From positions 62,001 to 126,000 of the forward strand of contig NZ_SMBO01000002.1 of NCBI RefSeq assembly GCF_004342985.1: DNA of 64,000 nucleotides. Direction: 5' to 3'. Shown piece after piece: positions 8,121 to 16,963 of the stretch (position 1 is the stretch's first letter; the number at the start of each line of letters is the position of its first letter). Both the position numbers and the translations under genes were made by a program. The DNA comes from Novosphingobium sp. PhB57. Its GTDB lineage: Bacteria; Pseudomonadota; Alphaproteobacteria; Sphingomonadales; Sphingomonadaceae. The notes beneath the pieces were generated by a model. It was not told the origin of the DNA. It did not search any database and was given only the letters and a program-made list of their open reading frames with translations.

Positions 8121-8840
8121 ATGAGCCAGCCCACTCCGCTGATGCCGCACGCGACCGCCTCCTGGCTGGTCGACACCACTGCGTTGACCTTCGAGCAGAT
8201 CGCAGAGTTCTGCGGCCTGCACATGCTCGAAGTGCAGGCGATGGCCGACGATCTGGCATCCAGCAAGTACACCGGCCGCGACCCCGTTCGTTCGGGCGAG
8301 CTGACGATGGAAGAAATCGAAAAGGGGCAGGCCAACCCCGAATACAAGCTGCGCATGCACAAGGTGCCGGTCACTTCGAACCGCACCAAGGGCCCGCGCT
8401 ACACCCCGGTGTCCAAGCGCCAGGACAAGCCGGACGGCATCGCCTGGATCCTGCGTAACCACCCCGAGGTGTCGGACGCGCAGATCGGCAAGCTGATCGG
8501 CACCACCCGCAACACGATCGCGGCCATCCGCGACCGGTCGCACTGGAACATCGCCAACATCACCCCGAAGGACCCGGTTACGCTGGGCCTCTGCTCGCAG
8601 CGCGAACTCGATGCCATCGTGTTCAAGGCCGCGAAGAAGGCAGGCATCCAGGATGACGGCCAGAACGACGAGCGTCTGACGGACGACCGCGAAGCCCTGA
8701 TCGAGGAACTGCGCGCCGAGCGTGAGGCCGCATCGCGCGCCGCCAGCGAAGCCGCGCAGGAAGCCGAAGTCGCTGCCTGGCTCGAAGCCAAGCGTGCCGC
8801 CGAGGCGGCGGGCGAAACGGGCGGAGACCGGGGCGAGTAA
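8121..8840 (+). CDS. trcR: Cell cycle transcriptional regulator TrcR (DUF1013 family)
   Basis: This 239-residue protein matches the DUF1013 family, named TrcR in annotated alphaproteobacterial genomes and linked to cell-cycle transcription. The conserved body runs from TASWLVDTTALTFEQIAEFCGLH, an HTH-like stretch, through GIAWILRNHPEVSDAQI and IGTTRNTIAAIRDRSHWN (a second HTH-like stretch), to DPVTLGLCSQRELD. The last 70 residues are an Ala/Glu/Arg-rich coiled-coil tail. A ribosome-binding GGAG precedes the ATG. A strong bidirectional terminator follows. The family is very conserved in Alphaproteobacteria; direct DNA binding is inferred from the HTH-like segments. Confidence 0.85.
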   Translation: MSQPTPLMPHATASWLVDTTALTFEQIAEFCGLHMLEVQAMADDLASSKYTGRDPVRSGELTMEEIEKGQANPEYKLRMHKVPVTSNRTKGPRYTPVSKRQDKPDGIAWILRNHPEVSDAQIGKLIGTTRNTIAAIRDRSHWNIANITPKDPVTLGLCSQRELDAIVFKAAKKAGIQDDGQNDERLTDDREALIEELRAEREAASRAASEAAQEAEVAAWLEAKRAAEAAGETGGDRGE

Positions 8841-8901
8841 CCGATCCCGTCGACGCGGTGCGCCGGAGCGATCCGGCGCGCAGCGATCCTTCACCGGAAC
8901 G

Positions 8902-8940
8902 AAAAAAGGCCCGCGACAGTCATCTGTCGCGGGCCTTTTT
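8902..8940. terminator. Bidirectional terminator between trcR and bactofilin
   Basis: AAAAAAGGCCCGCGACAG pairs with CTGTCGCGGGCCTTTTT around loop TCAT, giving a 14-bp GC-rich stem flanked by A and T runs. It serves the convergent trcR and bactofilin genes. Confidence 0.92.
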
Positions 8941-8976
8941 GCTGTCTGTCGTCCCCGCCTCGGGGATGCGGGCCGC

Positions 8977-9426
8977 TTACTCGGCGGCCAGCACTTCCAC
9001 TTCGGCTTCCGCGGAAGCGTGCGGCAGGCGCGCGAGGGCCGGGGGCATCTGGCCGCCATTGGGGCTGAGCCGGCCTTCGAGGCGCGCGCCCTGCTCGATG
9101 GTGAGGGCATCGTAGGCGATGTCGCCGATGATCTGCGCGCTCTTGAGGATCACCACTTCGCGGGCGGCGATGGTGCCGCGCACGATTCCGGCGATGCGGA
9201 CCGATTCGGCGGAGATTCCGCCGGAGATCTCGCTCTCCTCGCCCTGGACGAGCGCTTTGCAGGTGATGTCGCCGATCACCCGTCCGTCGATATGGAGATC
9301 GGCGGAGGCTTCGACATTGCCGGTGAGCGTGATGTCGTTGCCGAGCATCGAGAAGCCCGAGGTCGGGCCGGTGCGGTGGCTGGTGAAGTTCTTGACCATG
9401 GTGTTATCGGGCTTCTTGCTGAACAT
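8977..9426 (-). CDS. Bactofilin (polymer-forming cytoskeletal protein)
   Basis: This 149-residue protein has the bactofilin domain, a beta-helix that polymerises without nucleotide into membrane-associated filaments. The core starts at SMLGNDITLTGNVEASADLHIDG and repeats short beta-strand units (GDITCKALVQGEESEISG, AESVRIAGIVRGTIAAREV, KSAQIIGDIAYDALTIEQGARLEG). The N-terminal tail and the C-terminal acidic tail are short. The start codon lies 23 bp inside the end of the upstream M23 peptidase gene, so the two are translationally coupled. Bactofilin plus M23 endopeptidase pairs are known to shape the cell wall locally (BacA-LmdC in stalked alphaproteobacteria, CcmA-Csd in Helicobacter). Confidence 0.93.
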   Translation of the reverse strand: MFSKKPDNTMVKNFTSHRTGPTSGFSMLGNDITLTGNVEASADLHIDGRVIGDITCKALVQGEESEISGGISAESVRIAGIVRGTIAAREVVILKSAQIIGDIAYDALTIEQGARLEGRLSPNGGQMPPALARLPHASAEAEVEVLAAE

Positions 9427-10561
9427 TGCGGGCGGCCTCCAGGAAGGGGCGCGGATTCATCGGGCGATTGTTAACGCGCACTTCGAAGTGGAGGTGCGAG
9501 CCGGTGGAGCGGCCAGTGCTGCCCATCGCGGCGATGCGGGTTCCGCCGTCCACTTCCTGCCCGACGCGAACGCCGAAAGCGGAAAGGTGGCCGTAGCGGG
9601 TCATCAGGCCATTGCCATGGCTGATCTCGATGCAGTTTCCGTAGCCCTGGCGCTGCCCGACGAAGGACACCTTGCCCTTGGCGGCGGCGTAGATCGGCGA
9701 ACCCATCGGGCCCGGGAAATCGAGCCCGGCATGGAACGCGGCGCCGCCGGTGAAGGGGTCGGACCGGTAGCCGTAGCTGGAGGAGACGTAGGCGACATGG
9801 GCCGGCTGCACCTGCGGGATCGAGGCGAGGCCGTTCTCCAGCGCGTCCATGCGCGCAAGGCTGAGGCCCAGGCGCTGGAAGCGGGGGTCCAGAGATCCGT
9901 CGGCCGCGGTGGCGAGGCTTTCCAGCGGACCACCTTCCGCCACCTTGGAGCGGGCGCGGGCCATGATCGGGGCAGGGTTCAGGCCGAGCTTGCGGATCGT
10001 GTCGGAAGCAAGGGCGGCGCGGTGGTCGGCATAGCGGGTCAGCCGTTCCACGAGCGCGATCTGCCCGGCTTCGAGCTGGGCCAGCTTGCCGGCCTCGGGC
10101 AGGACGGCGCTGATCTTGCTGGCGGGCTCGCCGGCCTTTGCCGGGTCAGCCTGCGCCGGATCGGCCTTCGCTGCGTCCTCGGCGGGGGTTTCCTCGGGAA
10201 GCTCGCCGATGTGCGCGTCGATCATCTTCTCGATGAACTGCTGGCGGCGGGCGAGGTCGGCCACCGTGCCGTCCAGATTGTCGCGATACTTTTCGACGTT
10301 GCTGGCCGCGGCGGCGACACGCGCCTCACGCGTGGCCAGGGCGGCGGATTCGCTGGTTGCCGAAAACTGCGAGAAGGCCAGGGCGCCCATCGAGACGCAC
10401 CAGGCGCCGAGCAGCGAGACGGCCACGCCGGCGGCGGCCTTCTGCATTCCCGACGAGATACGGATGAAGCGGACCTGCCCCTGCGATCGCACGATCAGTT
10501 CGCGATCCGGGAACGCCGCCTTGAGACGCCGCTTGAGCGTCCCGGCAGATGTTGATTTCAA
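9404..10561 (-). CDS. Membrane-anchored M23 peptidoglycan endopeptidase (LmdC-like)
   Basis: This 385-residue protein has a basic cytoplasmic N-terminus, one membrane segment at about residues 41-62, a periplasmic coiled-coil region and a C-terminal LytM/M23 domain. The zinc motifs are intact: HAGLDFPG, YGHLSAFG and the HLHFEVR motif. It should cut peptide crosslinks in peptidoglycan. The 3' end overlaps the bactofilin start by 23 bp. In other Alphaproteobacteria this neighbour pair acts together, with the bactofilin recruiting the hydrolase through its cytoplasmic tail; that role is inferred here from synteny and domain layout. Confidence 0.92.
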   Translation of the reverse strand: MKSTSAGTLKRRLKAAFPDRELIVRSQGQVRFIRISSGMQKAAAGVAVSLLGAWCVSMGALAFSQFSATSESAALATREARVAAAASNVEKYRDNLDGTVADLARRQQFIEKMIDAHIGELPEETPAEDAAKADPAQADPAKAGEPASKISAVLPEAGKLAQLEAGQIALVERLTRYADHRAALASDTIRKLGLNPAPIMARARSKVAEGGPLESLATAADGSLDPRFQRLGLSLARMDALENGLASIPQVQPAHVAYVSSSYGYRSDPFTGGAAFHAGLDFPGPMGSPIYAAAKGKVSFVGQRQGYGNCIEISHGNGLMTRYGHLSAFGVRVGQEVDGGTRIAAMGSTGRSTGSHLHFEVRVNNRPMNPRPFLEAARNVQQEAR

Positions 10562-10866
10562 AACGACCCCGCGTAGTTTCTCGGCGTGAATTTTTGGCTT
10601 GAACCCGGGCCGGCGAGCTAGCAGGGGGCGGGCGGCAAGGCGAATCGACTTGCCGTGAGTCCTTGCGGAATCCCGCTGAGTCGAACTGTGCTTGCGATAA
10701 ACGGAGGAACCCGTTTCGATTGCGCGCTGGGCCGTTCATCTCCCGTTTCGGGTGATTCGTCGAAAAACTTCGGTTTTTCAATCTTATTGTCGGGATTGCG
10801 CTGGATCGGCGTTCGGACCATGTCCGGTCGGTGACAGCCCCTTCCAACGGTGCTAGGCCGCTGGCC
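10562..10866. other. Divergent intergenic region before proA
   Basis: This 305-bp gap separates the divergent M23 and proA genes. I find no gene. It contains one small perfect hairpin with a UUCG tetraloop (GAAAAAC-TTCG-GTTTTTC, 10762-10779). Promoters in both directions are expected but none is clear. Confidence 0.5.
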
Positions 10867-12165
10867 ATGAACCTGCAGACCACTCCCGTCGCCGAGAAAC
10901 AGGCTCCTGTCGATGAGACGCCTGAGGCGCTTGTAGCCCGCCTGGCCACCGATGGCCGCGCCGCGCAGCGCCTGCTGGCCCGGCTCACCGATGCGCAGAA
11001 GGCCGATGCCCTGCGCGCCGCCGCCGATGCGCTGCGGGCCGCGGAGCCAGCCATCCTGGAGGCCAATGCGCGGGACGTGGCAGCGGGAGAGGCCAAGGGG
11101 CTGACGGGCGCCATGCTCGATCGCCTGCGCCTCGATGCCGGTCGCCTTGCCGCCATGGCTGATGCGGTCGAGCAAGTGGCCGGCCTGCCCGATCCGGTGG
11201 GCGAGATCATCTCCGAAAGCGCGCGCCCCAATGGCCTCAAGCTGTCGCGCGTGCGCATTCCGATCGGGCTGATCGGTATCATCTACGAAAGCCGCCCCAA
11301 CGTCACCGCCGATGCGGCGGCGCTCTGCCTGCGCTCGGGCAATGCCGTGCTGCTGCGTGGCGGCAGCGAGGCCTTGCATTCCAACCGCGCGATTCTGGCA
11401 GCGATGGTCTCGGGCCTGGAACAGGCGGGCGTTCCCGCCGCGGCAGTCCAGCTCGTACCCACCCAGGACCGCGCCGTGGTGGGCGCCATGCTGACTGCGG
11501 CAGGCCTGATCGACATGATCGTGCCCCGCGGCGGCAAGAGCCTGGTGGCGCGGGTTCAGGCCGATGCCCGCGTGCCGGTGCTCGCCCACCTGGACGGTAT
11601 CTGCCACACTTATGTCCACGCCTCCGCCGACCCGGAAATGGCGCGCGGCATTGCCGTCAACGCCAAGCTGCGCCGCACCGGCATCTGCGGTTCGATGGAG
11701 ACGCTGCTGCTCGATACGCAGTTCCCCGGTTCTGCCGAAGTGGTGCGCGCGCTGGCGGATGCGGGCTGCGAACTGCGCGGCGATGCCCGCGCACAGGCGC
11801 TGGACCCGCGGGTTCTGCCTGTCGGTGACGAGGACTGGGACACCGAATATCTCGATGCCGTGCTCTCGGTGGCGGTGGTGGACGGGCTGGACCCGGCGAT
11901 GGACCATATCGCCGCGCATTCCTCGCACCACACCGATGCCATCGTCGCTGCCGATCCGGCCGCGGCCGAGCGCTTCCTGGCCGAAGTGGACAGCGCCATC
12001 GTGATGGTCAACGCCTCCAGCCAGTTCGCCGACGGCGGCGAATTCGGCCTTGGCGCCGAGATCGGCATCGCCACCGGCCGGCTCCATGCGCGCGGCCCGG
12101 TCGCGCTGGAGGGACTCACGACGTACAAGTGGCTGGTCCGCGGCACCGGGCAGGAACGGCCCTGA
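10867..12165 (+). CDS. proA: Glutamate-5-semialdehyde dehydrogenase (gamma-glutamyl phosphate reductase)
   Basis: This 432-residue enzyme performs the second step of proline synthesis, the NADPH-dependent reduction of glutamyl 5-phosphate. Family motifs are RVRIPIGLIGIIYESRPNVT, SGNAVLLRGGSEA, VPRGGKSLV and RRTGICGSMETLL, whose cysteine (about residue 274) is the catalytic nucleophile. The ATG at 10867 gives the standard family length; a GTG 36 bp upstream would add 12 residues. It starts a rightward series proA-nadD-rsfS-rlmH that is common in Alphaproteobacteria, usually with obgE and proB upstream; those two are not here. Confidence 0.96.
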   Translation: MNLQTTPVAEKQAPVDETPEALVARLATDGRAAQRLLARLTDAQKADALRAAADALRAAEPAILEANARDVAAGEAKGLTGAMLDRLRLDAGRLAAMADAVEQVAGLPDPVGEIISESARPNGLKLSRVRIPIGLIGIIYESRPNVTADAAALCLRSGNAVLLRGGSEALHSNRAILAAMVSGLEQAGVPAAAVQLVPTQDRAVVGAMLTAAGLIDMIVPRGGKSLVARVQADARVPVLAHLDGICHTYVHASADPEMARGIAVNAKLRRTGICGSMETLLLDTQFPGSAEVVRALADAGCELRGDARAQALDPRVLPVGDEDWDTEYLDAVLSVAVVDGLDPAMDHIAAHSSHHTDAIVAADPAAAERFLAEVDSAIVMVNASSQFADGGEFGLGAEIGIATGRLHARGPVALEGLTTYKWLVRGTGQERP

Positions 12166-12192
12166 CCGTCCCGCGCACCGCGAATCCCTTGC

Positions 12193-12903
12193 ATGGCTGA
12201 CCGCAGGACCCGCCTCGGCCCGATCACCGGCCTGCTTGGCGGCAGTTTCAATCCGGCCCATGGCGGGCACCGGCGCATCAGCCTGTTCGCGGCAGAGGCA
12301 CTGGGACTGGACGAGGTCTGGTGGCTGGTCTCGCCGGGAAATCCGCTGAAGCCCAGGGCCGGGATGGCGCCGCTGGCCGCGCGGGTGCTTTCGGCCCGCC
12401 GGCAGGCCCGCCGTGCGCCGATCCGGGTGACGGCGATCGAGCGTGAACTGGGTACGCGCTACACCGTCGATACGCTGAAAAAGCTGGTCCGGCGCTACCC
12501 GAAACGCCGCTTCGTCTGGCTCATGGGAGCGGACAATCTGGCCCAGTTCCATCAGTGGAAAGACTGGCGCGCCATCGCGAGACTCATGCCGATTGCGGTT
12601 ATCGCGCGTCCGGGGTATGATGGGGATGCCTTCGCGAGCCCCGCGATGGTCTGGTTGGGGAGGTTCCGGAGGCCCCGTCCTAGTCTTCGTGGTCCGGAAA
12701 GGTGGAGCGCACCCGCGCTGGTGACATTGCGATTCGACCCCGATACGCGGTCGGCCACGGCTCTACGCCGGGCTGATCCGGAGTGGGCCCGGAAGCTGAT
12801 GAACAGGCTTCCGCAGGCAGGCTCCGATACCGTGGAACATTGGGGCATCGATTCGCTCAGAGACGATGTCACCCACCGCCCGATACCCGGAGATGCAGCG
12901 TGA
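12193..12903 (+). CDS. nadD: Nicotinate-nucleotide adenylyltransferase
   Basis: This 236-residue nucleotidyltransferase converts nicotinate mononucleotide and ATP to deamido-NAD in NAD synthesis. The nucleotide-binding motif is GGSFNPAHGGHRRIS near the N-terminus, and the second family motif is represented by SATALR near the C-terminus. WLMGADNLAQFHQWKDWR is the family's substrate-loop segment. It follows proA after 27 bp and precedes rsfS, the usual alphaproteobacterial order. Confidence 0.95.
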   Translation: MADRRTRLGPITGLLGGSFNPAHGGHRRISLFAAEALGLDEVWWLVSPGNPLKPRAGMAPLAARVLSARRQARRAPIRVTAIERELGTRYTVDTLKKLVRRYPKRRFVWLMGADNLAQFHQWKDWRAIARLMPIAVIARPGYDGDAFASPAMVWLGRFRRPRPSLRGPERWSAPALVTLRFDPDTRSATALRRADPEWARKLMNRLPQAGSDTVEHWGIDSLRDDVTHRPIPGDAA

Positions 12904-13016
12904 GCAGGCTTGATGCCTCTCGTTCGCATGCCGGAAATCCAATGATCAGATCGAGTGCGGCAGGGCATTTCATGCCCGGCCCGGTCGGTCGCTGAAAGGA
13001 GCAGACCCTACTTAAG

Positions 13017-13415
13017 ATGCCACAGGCACAGATACAGCCGGCTTCAACCGGCGCAACGCCCCCGGCCATGGTCGAGTCAGACGACCCGCAATTGGCCCTC
13101 GTCCTGCAGTCCCTGGATGACGACCAGGCGCAGGACATCGTGACCATCGACCTCGCCGGCAAGTCGACGATCGCCGAATTCATGGTGATCGCTTCGGGCC
13201 GTTCGACCCGCCAGGTGGCGGCCATGGCCCAGAAACTCGGCGAACGCCTCAAGCAGGGTGGCTTCGGTCATTCCCGCATCGAGGGTCTGCCGGCAGCCGA
13301 CTGGGTTCTGGTCGACGCAGGTGGCGTGATCGTTCACCTCTTCCGTCCGGAAGTACGCAGCTTCTACAACCTTGAACGGATGTGGGGCTTCGACGGACCG
13401 TCGGGCGCGGCCTGA
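13017..13415 (+). CDS. rsfS: Ribosome silencing factor RsfS
   Basis: This 132-residue protein binds ribosomal protein uL14 and blocks 30S-50S joining during starvation. The family core runs from LALVLQSLDDDQAQDIVTID through FMVIASGRSTRQVAAMA and ADWVLVDAGGVIVHLFRPEVRSFYNLERMW. An N-terminal extension of about 25 residues rich in Gln, Pro and Thr precedes the domain; a later start is possible. It lies between nadD and rlmH as in many bacteria. Confidence 0.94.
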   Translation: MPQAQIQPASTGATPPAMVESDDPQLALVLQSLDDDQAQDIVTIDLAGKSTIAEFMVIASGRSTRQVAAMAQKLGERLKQGGFGHSRIEGLPAADWVLVDAGGVIVHLFRPEVRSFYNLERMWGFDGPSGAA

Positions 13416-13597
13416 GCCGAATGCGGCTTGAGCCTTCATGGGCTCAGGCGGTAACGGCCCCGGGTCCCGATCGGAACGGACTGGGATCACCCGGCCGCTG
13501 AGTGCGGCCGGGATCCGGCTGAACCTCGCGGCGCGCCGCCCAGGCTGCGCCGGTGGTTGCCGCATTTCGCGTTTTTTGCGCCTGAGATTGGGCACCC

Positions 13598-14023
13598 ATG
13601 CTTCTGCATATCATCGCCCGCGGCAAGATCGCGCGTTCGCCGGAGGCGGAACTGCTCGATCGCTATGCCAAGCGGCTCACCTGGCCCTTCCGGCATAGCG
13701 AATTGCCGGACGTGGGCGGTAAAGTGCCGCCGCCGGTGCAGACCCCCTTCCGCGAAGTCCTGCTGGACGAGCGCGGCAAAGTCATGAGTTCGGAAGAATT
13801 CGCCGCGCTGCTCGGGCGCTGGCGGGATGAAGGCGTGCGCGAATGCCGCTTTCTGATCGGCGCGGCCGACGGTCACGGTGACGAGGCCCGCGCCCAGGCC
13901 GATCACCTGCTGTGCTTCGGCAAGATGACCTGGCCTCATCTGATGGCCCGCGCGATGCTGGCCGAACAGCTCTGGCGCGCGACCGCGATTCTGGCGGGGC
14001 ATCCGTACCACCGTTCGGGCTGA
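13598..14023 (+). CDS. rlmH: 23S rRNA (pseudouridine-1915-N3)-methyltransferase RlmH
   Basis: This 141-residue SPOUT methyltransferase modifies pseudouridine 1915 in helix 69 of 23S rRNA using SAM. Characteristic segments are LLDERGKVMSSEEFA, CRFLIGAADGHGDEARAQAD (the SAM-binding loop) and the C-terminal AEQLWRATAILAGHPYHR. The length is slightly below the usual 155. The 182-bp gap to rsfS contains a small hairpin without a T run. Confidence 0.94.
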   Translation: MLLHIIARGKIARSPEAELLDRYAKRLTWPFRHSELPDVGGKVPPPVQTPFREVLLDERGKVMSSEEFAALLGRWRDEGVRECRFLIGAADGHGDEARAQADHLLCFGKMTWPHLMARAMLAEQLWRATAILAGHPYHRSG

Positions 14024-14135
14024 GCGAGAGGCACGGCGGCGGCCATCGGTTTCGGTCGTCGCAGGCCGAATATCTCCCAGGAAAGCGCAAGGTTTCCTCT
14101 TTCCGCGGGACTCGCGCTGCCCTAATCATCCCCGC

Positions 14136-15383
14136 GTGAAGCCGGGACCGCGCACTTTCATCGTCACTGCCTCCGCTGCCCTGGCAGTCGGAACGGCCGT
14201 GCTTGCCGGACAGGGGCTGACCCAGTCCGGGGCGCTGGCCGTGCTCGACCCGGCGGTGGACGCGACCCAGGCACAGCGCGAGATGCTCGTCGCCCGAAAG
14301 GAGGGCGATGCGGCGCGCCGCCGCGCGGAAAAGCTGGAAGCCCGGGCCCGCGATGTCACTGAGCAGGCCGAACGGACCGCGCGGGAAACCGCCGCTGTCG
14401 CCGCGCGCATTCAGGAAACCGAAGCGGGAATCGCTGCGCAGCGCGCCCAGGTCCGGCTCATCGCCATCGAGCGCATCGACTTGCGCGAGCGTCTGGCGGA
14501 AAAGCAGGCCCCGCTGGCGCGGCTGACGGGTTCGCTCCAGCGCCTGTCGCGCCGTCCGCCGCTCCTGGCCGTGCTGCGGCCGGGTTCGGTGCGCGACGCG
14601 GTCTATCTGCGCGCCTTGCTCGATACCATGCTGCCGGAAGTCGAGCGTCGCACCCGCGGGCTGCGCAGCGAGATCGAACGGGGCCGTGCGCTGGAGCAGC
14701 AGGCGCGGGCGGCCGGACGGCAGCTTGCGGAAATGGAGGGCGAGATGCGCCAGCGGCGCAAGGCCCTGGCCATTCTGGAATCCCGCCAGCGCCTTGCCGG
14801 GCGCGAGGCCAGCGGCATTGCCGCGCGCGAGGGCGAACGGGCGCTCGCCCTGGCGGAGAAGGCCCGCGATCTCGGCGATCTGGTGGACCGGATGGGCGAG
14901 CAGGGCGCGCTGCGCGAACAGCTCGCGGCGCTGCCCGGCCCGACGATGCGCCCCTTGCGTCCGGAAGAAACGCGGGTGATCGAGGCTTCGCAATTCGTGC
15001 CCGTTCCCGAAGGCTTGGCCAGCTACATGCTGCCGGTGACGGGGCGGCTGGTGACAGGTTTCGGGGAAGTCCTGCCGGGACAGGCGCCTTCGCGCGGACT
15101 TTCGCTGGCGACACGGGGCAGCGCGCAAGTGGTGGCACCGGCCGCCGGGCGCATCGCATTTGCCGGTCCCTATCGCGGCTATGGGCAGATCGTCATCATC
15201 GAGCATCGCGGCGGATGGACCTCGCTGATCACGGGGCTGACGCGGCTCGACGCGGACGTGGGCCGCCAGGTGGTGGCCGGGGCGCCCATCGGCACGACGG
15301 GGCCGCGCGATCCGCGCGTCATGGTCGAACTGCGGCGGCAGGGCGAAGCGGTGAATCCTCTACAATATATCCGTTCGCTATGA
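14136..15383 (+). CDS. EnvC-like murein hydrolase activator (degenerate LytM domain)
   Basis: This 415-residue protein has an N-terminal signal/anchor stretch (TASAALAVGTAVLAG), a long coiled-coil region at about residues 35-270 and a C-terminal LytM domain. Zinc ligands of active M23 enzymes are missing: the HxGxD position reads SRGLSLA and the HLHFE position reads RVMVEL. This matches EnvC, which has no hydrolase activity but activates N-acetylmuramyl-L-alanine amidases at the septum. The GTG start gives a complete signal sequence. It sits between rlmH and ctpA, the usual alphaproteobacterial order. Confidence 0.88.
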   Translation: MKPGPRTFIVTASAALAVGTAVLAGQGLTQSGALAVLDPAVDATQAQREMLVARKEGDAARRRAEKLEARARDVTEQAERTARETAAVAARIQETEAGIAAQRAQVRLIAIERIDLRERLAEKQAPLARLTGSLQRLSRRPPLLAVLRPGSVRDAVYLRALLDTMLPEVERRTRGLRSEIERGRALEQQARAAGRQLAEMEGEMRQRRKALAILESRQRLAGREASGIAAREGERALALAEKARDLGDLVDRMGEQGALREQLAALPGPTMRPLRPEETRVIEASQFVPVPEGLASYMLPVTGRLVTGFGEVLPGQAPSRGLSLATRGSAQVVAPAAGRIAFAGPYRGYGQIVIIEHRGGWTSLITGLTRLDADVGRQVVAGAPIGTTGPRDPRVMVELRRQGEAVNPLQYIRSL

Positions 15384-15558
15384 ACGTTCCTTCGCGGCGC
15401 GCGGCAGCCTCTCCATTCCTGCCGCGTTCATTCTCGATCCTCTAGCCTCGCGACAGGTTTGCGCGTTCTTGGCAATTGTGCGCGCGGTCCTGTAGGATTA
15501 CAGTCAGGAATTCCCCGGCCCCCGGCCGGCGTGACCCACGAAAAGGCCCCTAAGCCCG

Positions 15559-16953
15559 ATGAAATTCGCACCCCTGATGCGCGCTGCCCTGCTGGTGTCG
15601 GCCGTTGCCGTCCTTCCTGCGGCGACGTCCGGTCTTGCCGCGGTGGACAGCCGCGTGAATCCAGAATTCAGCAAGCTTTTCACGATCTACGAACTGGTCA
15701 AGGCGAACTACGTAGACCAGGTTGACGACGACAAGCTCATCAAGGGCGCGATCGACGGCATGCTGGCCAGTCTCGACCCGCACTCCAACTACCTCGACGG
15801 CCCCTCGCTGCAGCGGCTGGAGACGATGATCGACGGCAATTATACCGGACTCGGCCTTTCGGTGGTCGAGGACGACGGCGCCGTGAAGATCGTCTCGCCG
15901 TTCAAGGGCAGCCCCGCGGAAAAGGCCGGGCTCAAGGCGGGCGATTACATCACTCATCTCGACGGCGTGCTCTATTACGAGCGCGACCTGGACGAGGCAG
16001 TGTCGAAGATGCGCGGCCAGGCCGGCACCTCTATCCGCCTGACGATCTACCGTCCCGGCCGCGACAAGCCTTTCGACGTCACCGTGACGCGCGGCGTGAT
16101 CGAACTGGAACCGGTGACCTGGGAACTGAAGGACGACGTGGGCGTGATCTCGGTGAACGAGTTCTCGCGCGATGTCGGCAACTTCGTGAACAAGGGCATT
16201 GCCGATCTCAAGAAGCAGGCCGCGACCAAGGGCACCAAGCTCGATGGCTTGGTGCTCGACTTGCGCTCCAACCCCGGCGGTTCGCTGGACGAGGCCGTGG
16301 CGCTGTCCGACCTGTTCCTCGACAAGGGCGTGATCGTGTCGCAGCGCGGCCGCATCGCCAGCGAGAATCAGTATTACCGCGCGGAAACGATGTTCAAGGG
16401 CGATGCCGTGAAGGGCATGCCGATCGTGGTGCTGGTCGACGCGGGTTCGGCTTCGGCTTCCGAGATCGTCGCCGGCGCGCTCCAGGACCAGCATCGTGCC
16501 GTCGTCATGGGCGAGCGTACGTTCGGCAAAGGCTCTGTCCAGTCGTTCATCCAGCTGGACAAGAACAGCGCCGTGAAGCTCACCACCGCGCGCTACTTCA
16601 CCCCTTCGGGCCATTCGGTTCAGGAGGGCGGCATCCTGCCCGACATCAAGGTGCCGCAGCTGTCCGACCCGGATGCGCGTTTGCGGGCCGAACGGGCGGT
16701 GCGCGAATCCGACCTTCGCGGCCACCTCATCAACGAGGCCTCGCTGGACGACAAGGAACTGGAGACCGACAAGGCGGACGATCCGCGCTTCAAGGCCTCT
16801 GCCGAAGAGCTGAAGAAGCAGGGCATCGACGACTTCCAGCTGACTTACGCCATCGACACGCTGCGCCGCACCGCGGGCAAGCCGGCGCTCGCCCGCTATA
16901 CCGCGCCGCCCGCCACGGTTCCGCCCGTGCCCAAGACCGCGCAGAAGGACTGA
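15559..16953 (+). CDS. ctpA: C-terminal processing peptidase (S41 family, CtpA)
   Basis: This 464-residue periplasmic serine protease begins with a signal peptide ending near SGLAAVDS. A PDZ domain follows (IVSPFKGSPAEKAGLKAGDYI), then the S41 catalytic core with LDGLVLDLRSNPGG, VDAGSASASEIVAGAL (catalytic Ser) and GERTFGKGSVQ (catalytic Lys). The family trims C-termini of exported proteins and controls peptidoglycan hydrolases. It follows the envC-like gene, a pairing that suggests a shared cell-envelope role. dsbB starts 10 bp after its stop. Confidence 0.95.
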   Translation: MKFAPLMRAALLVSAVAVLPAATSGLAAVDSRVNPEFSKLFTIYELVKANYVDQVDDDKLIKGAIDGMLASLDPHSNYLDGPSLQRLETMIDGNYTGLGLSVVEDDGAVKIVSPFKGSPAEKAGLKAGDYITHLDGVLYYERDLDEAVSKMRGQAGTSIRLTIYRPGRDKPFDVTVTRGVIELEPVTWELKDDVGVISVNEFSRDVGNFVNKGIADLKKQAATKGTKLDGLVLDLRSNPGGSLDEAVALSDLFLDKGVIVSQRGRIASENQYYRAETMFKGDAVKGMPIVVLVDAGSASASEIVAGALQDQHRAVVMGERTFGKGSVQSFIQLDKNSAVKLTTARYFTPSGHSVQEGGILPDIKVPQLSDPDARLRAERAVRESDLRGHLINEASLDDKELETDKADDPRFKASAEELKKQGIDDFQLTYAIDTLRRTAGKPALARYTAPPATVPPVPKTAQKD

Positions 16954-16963
16954 GGCCGTCGTC

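Noticed and set aside
6942..9110. Long minus-strand frame across the quinone oxidoreductase and trcR genes
   Set aside because: It covers two clear plus-strand genes and a bidirectional terminator; no domain is visible.
13429..13446. TGAGCC/GGCTCA hairpin after rsfS as a terminator
   Set aside because: The stem is short and no T run follows.
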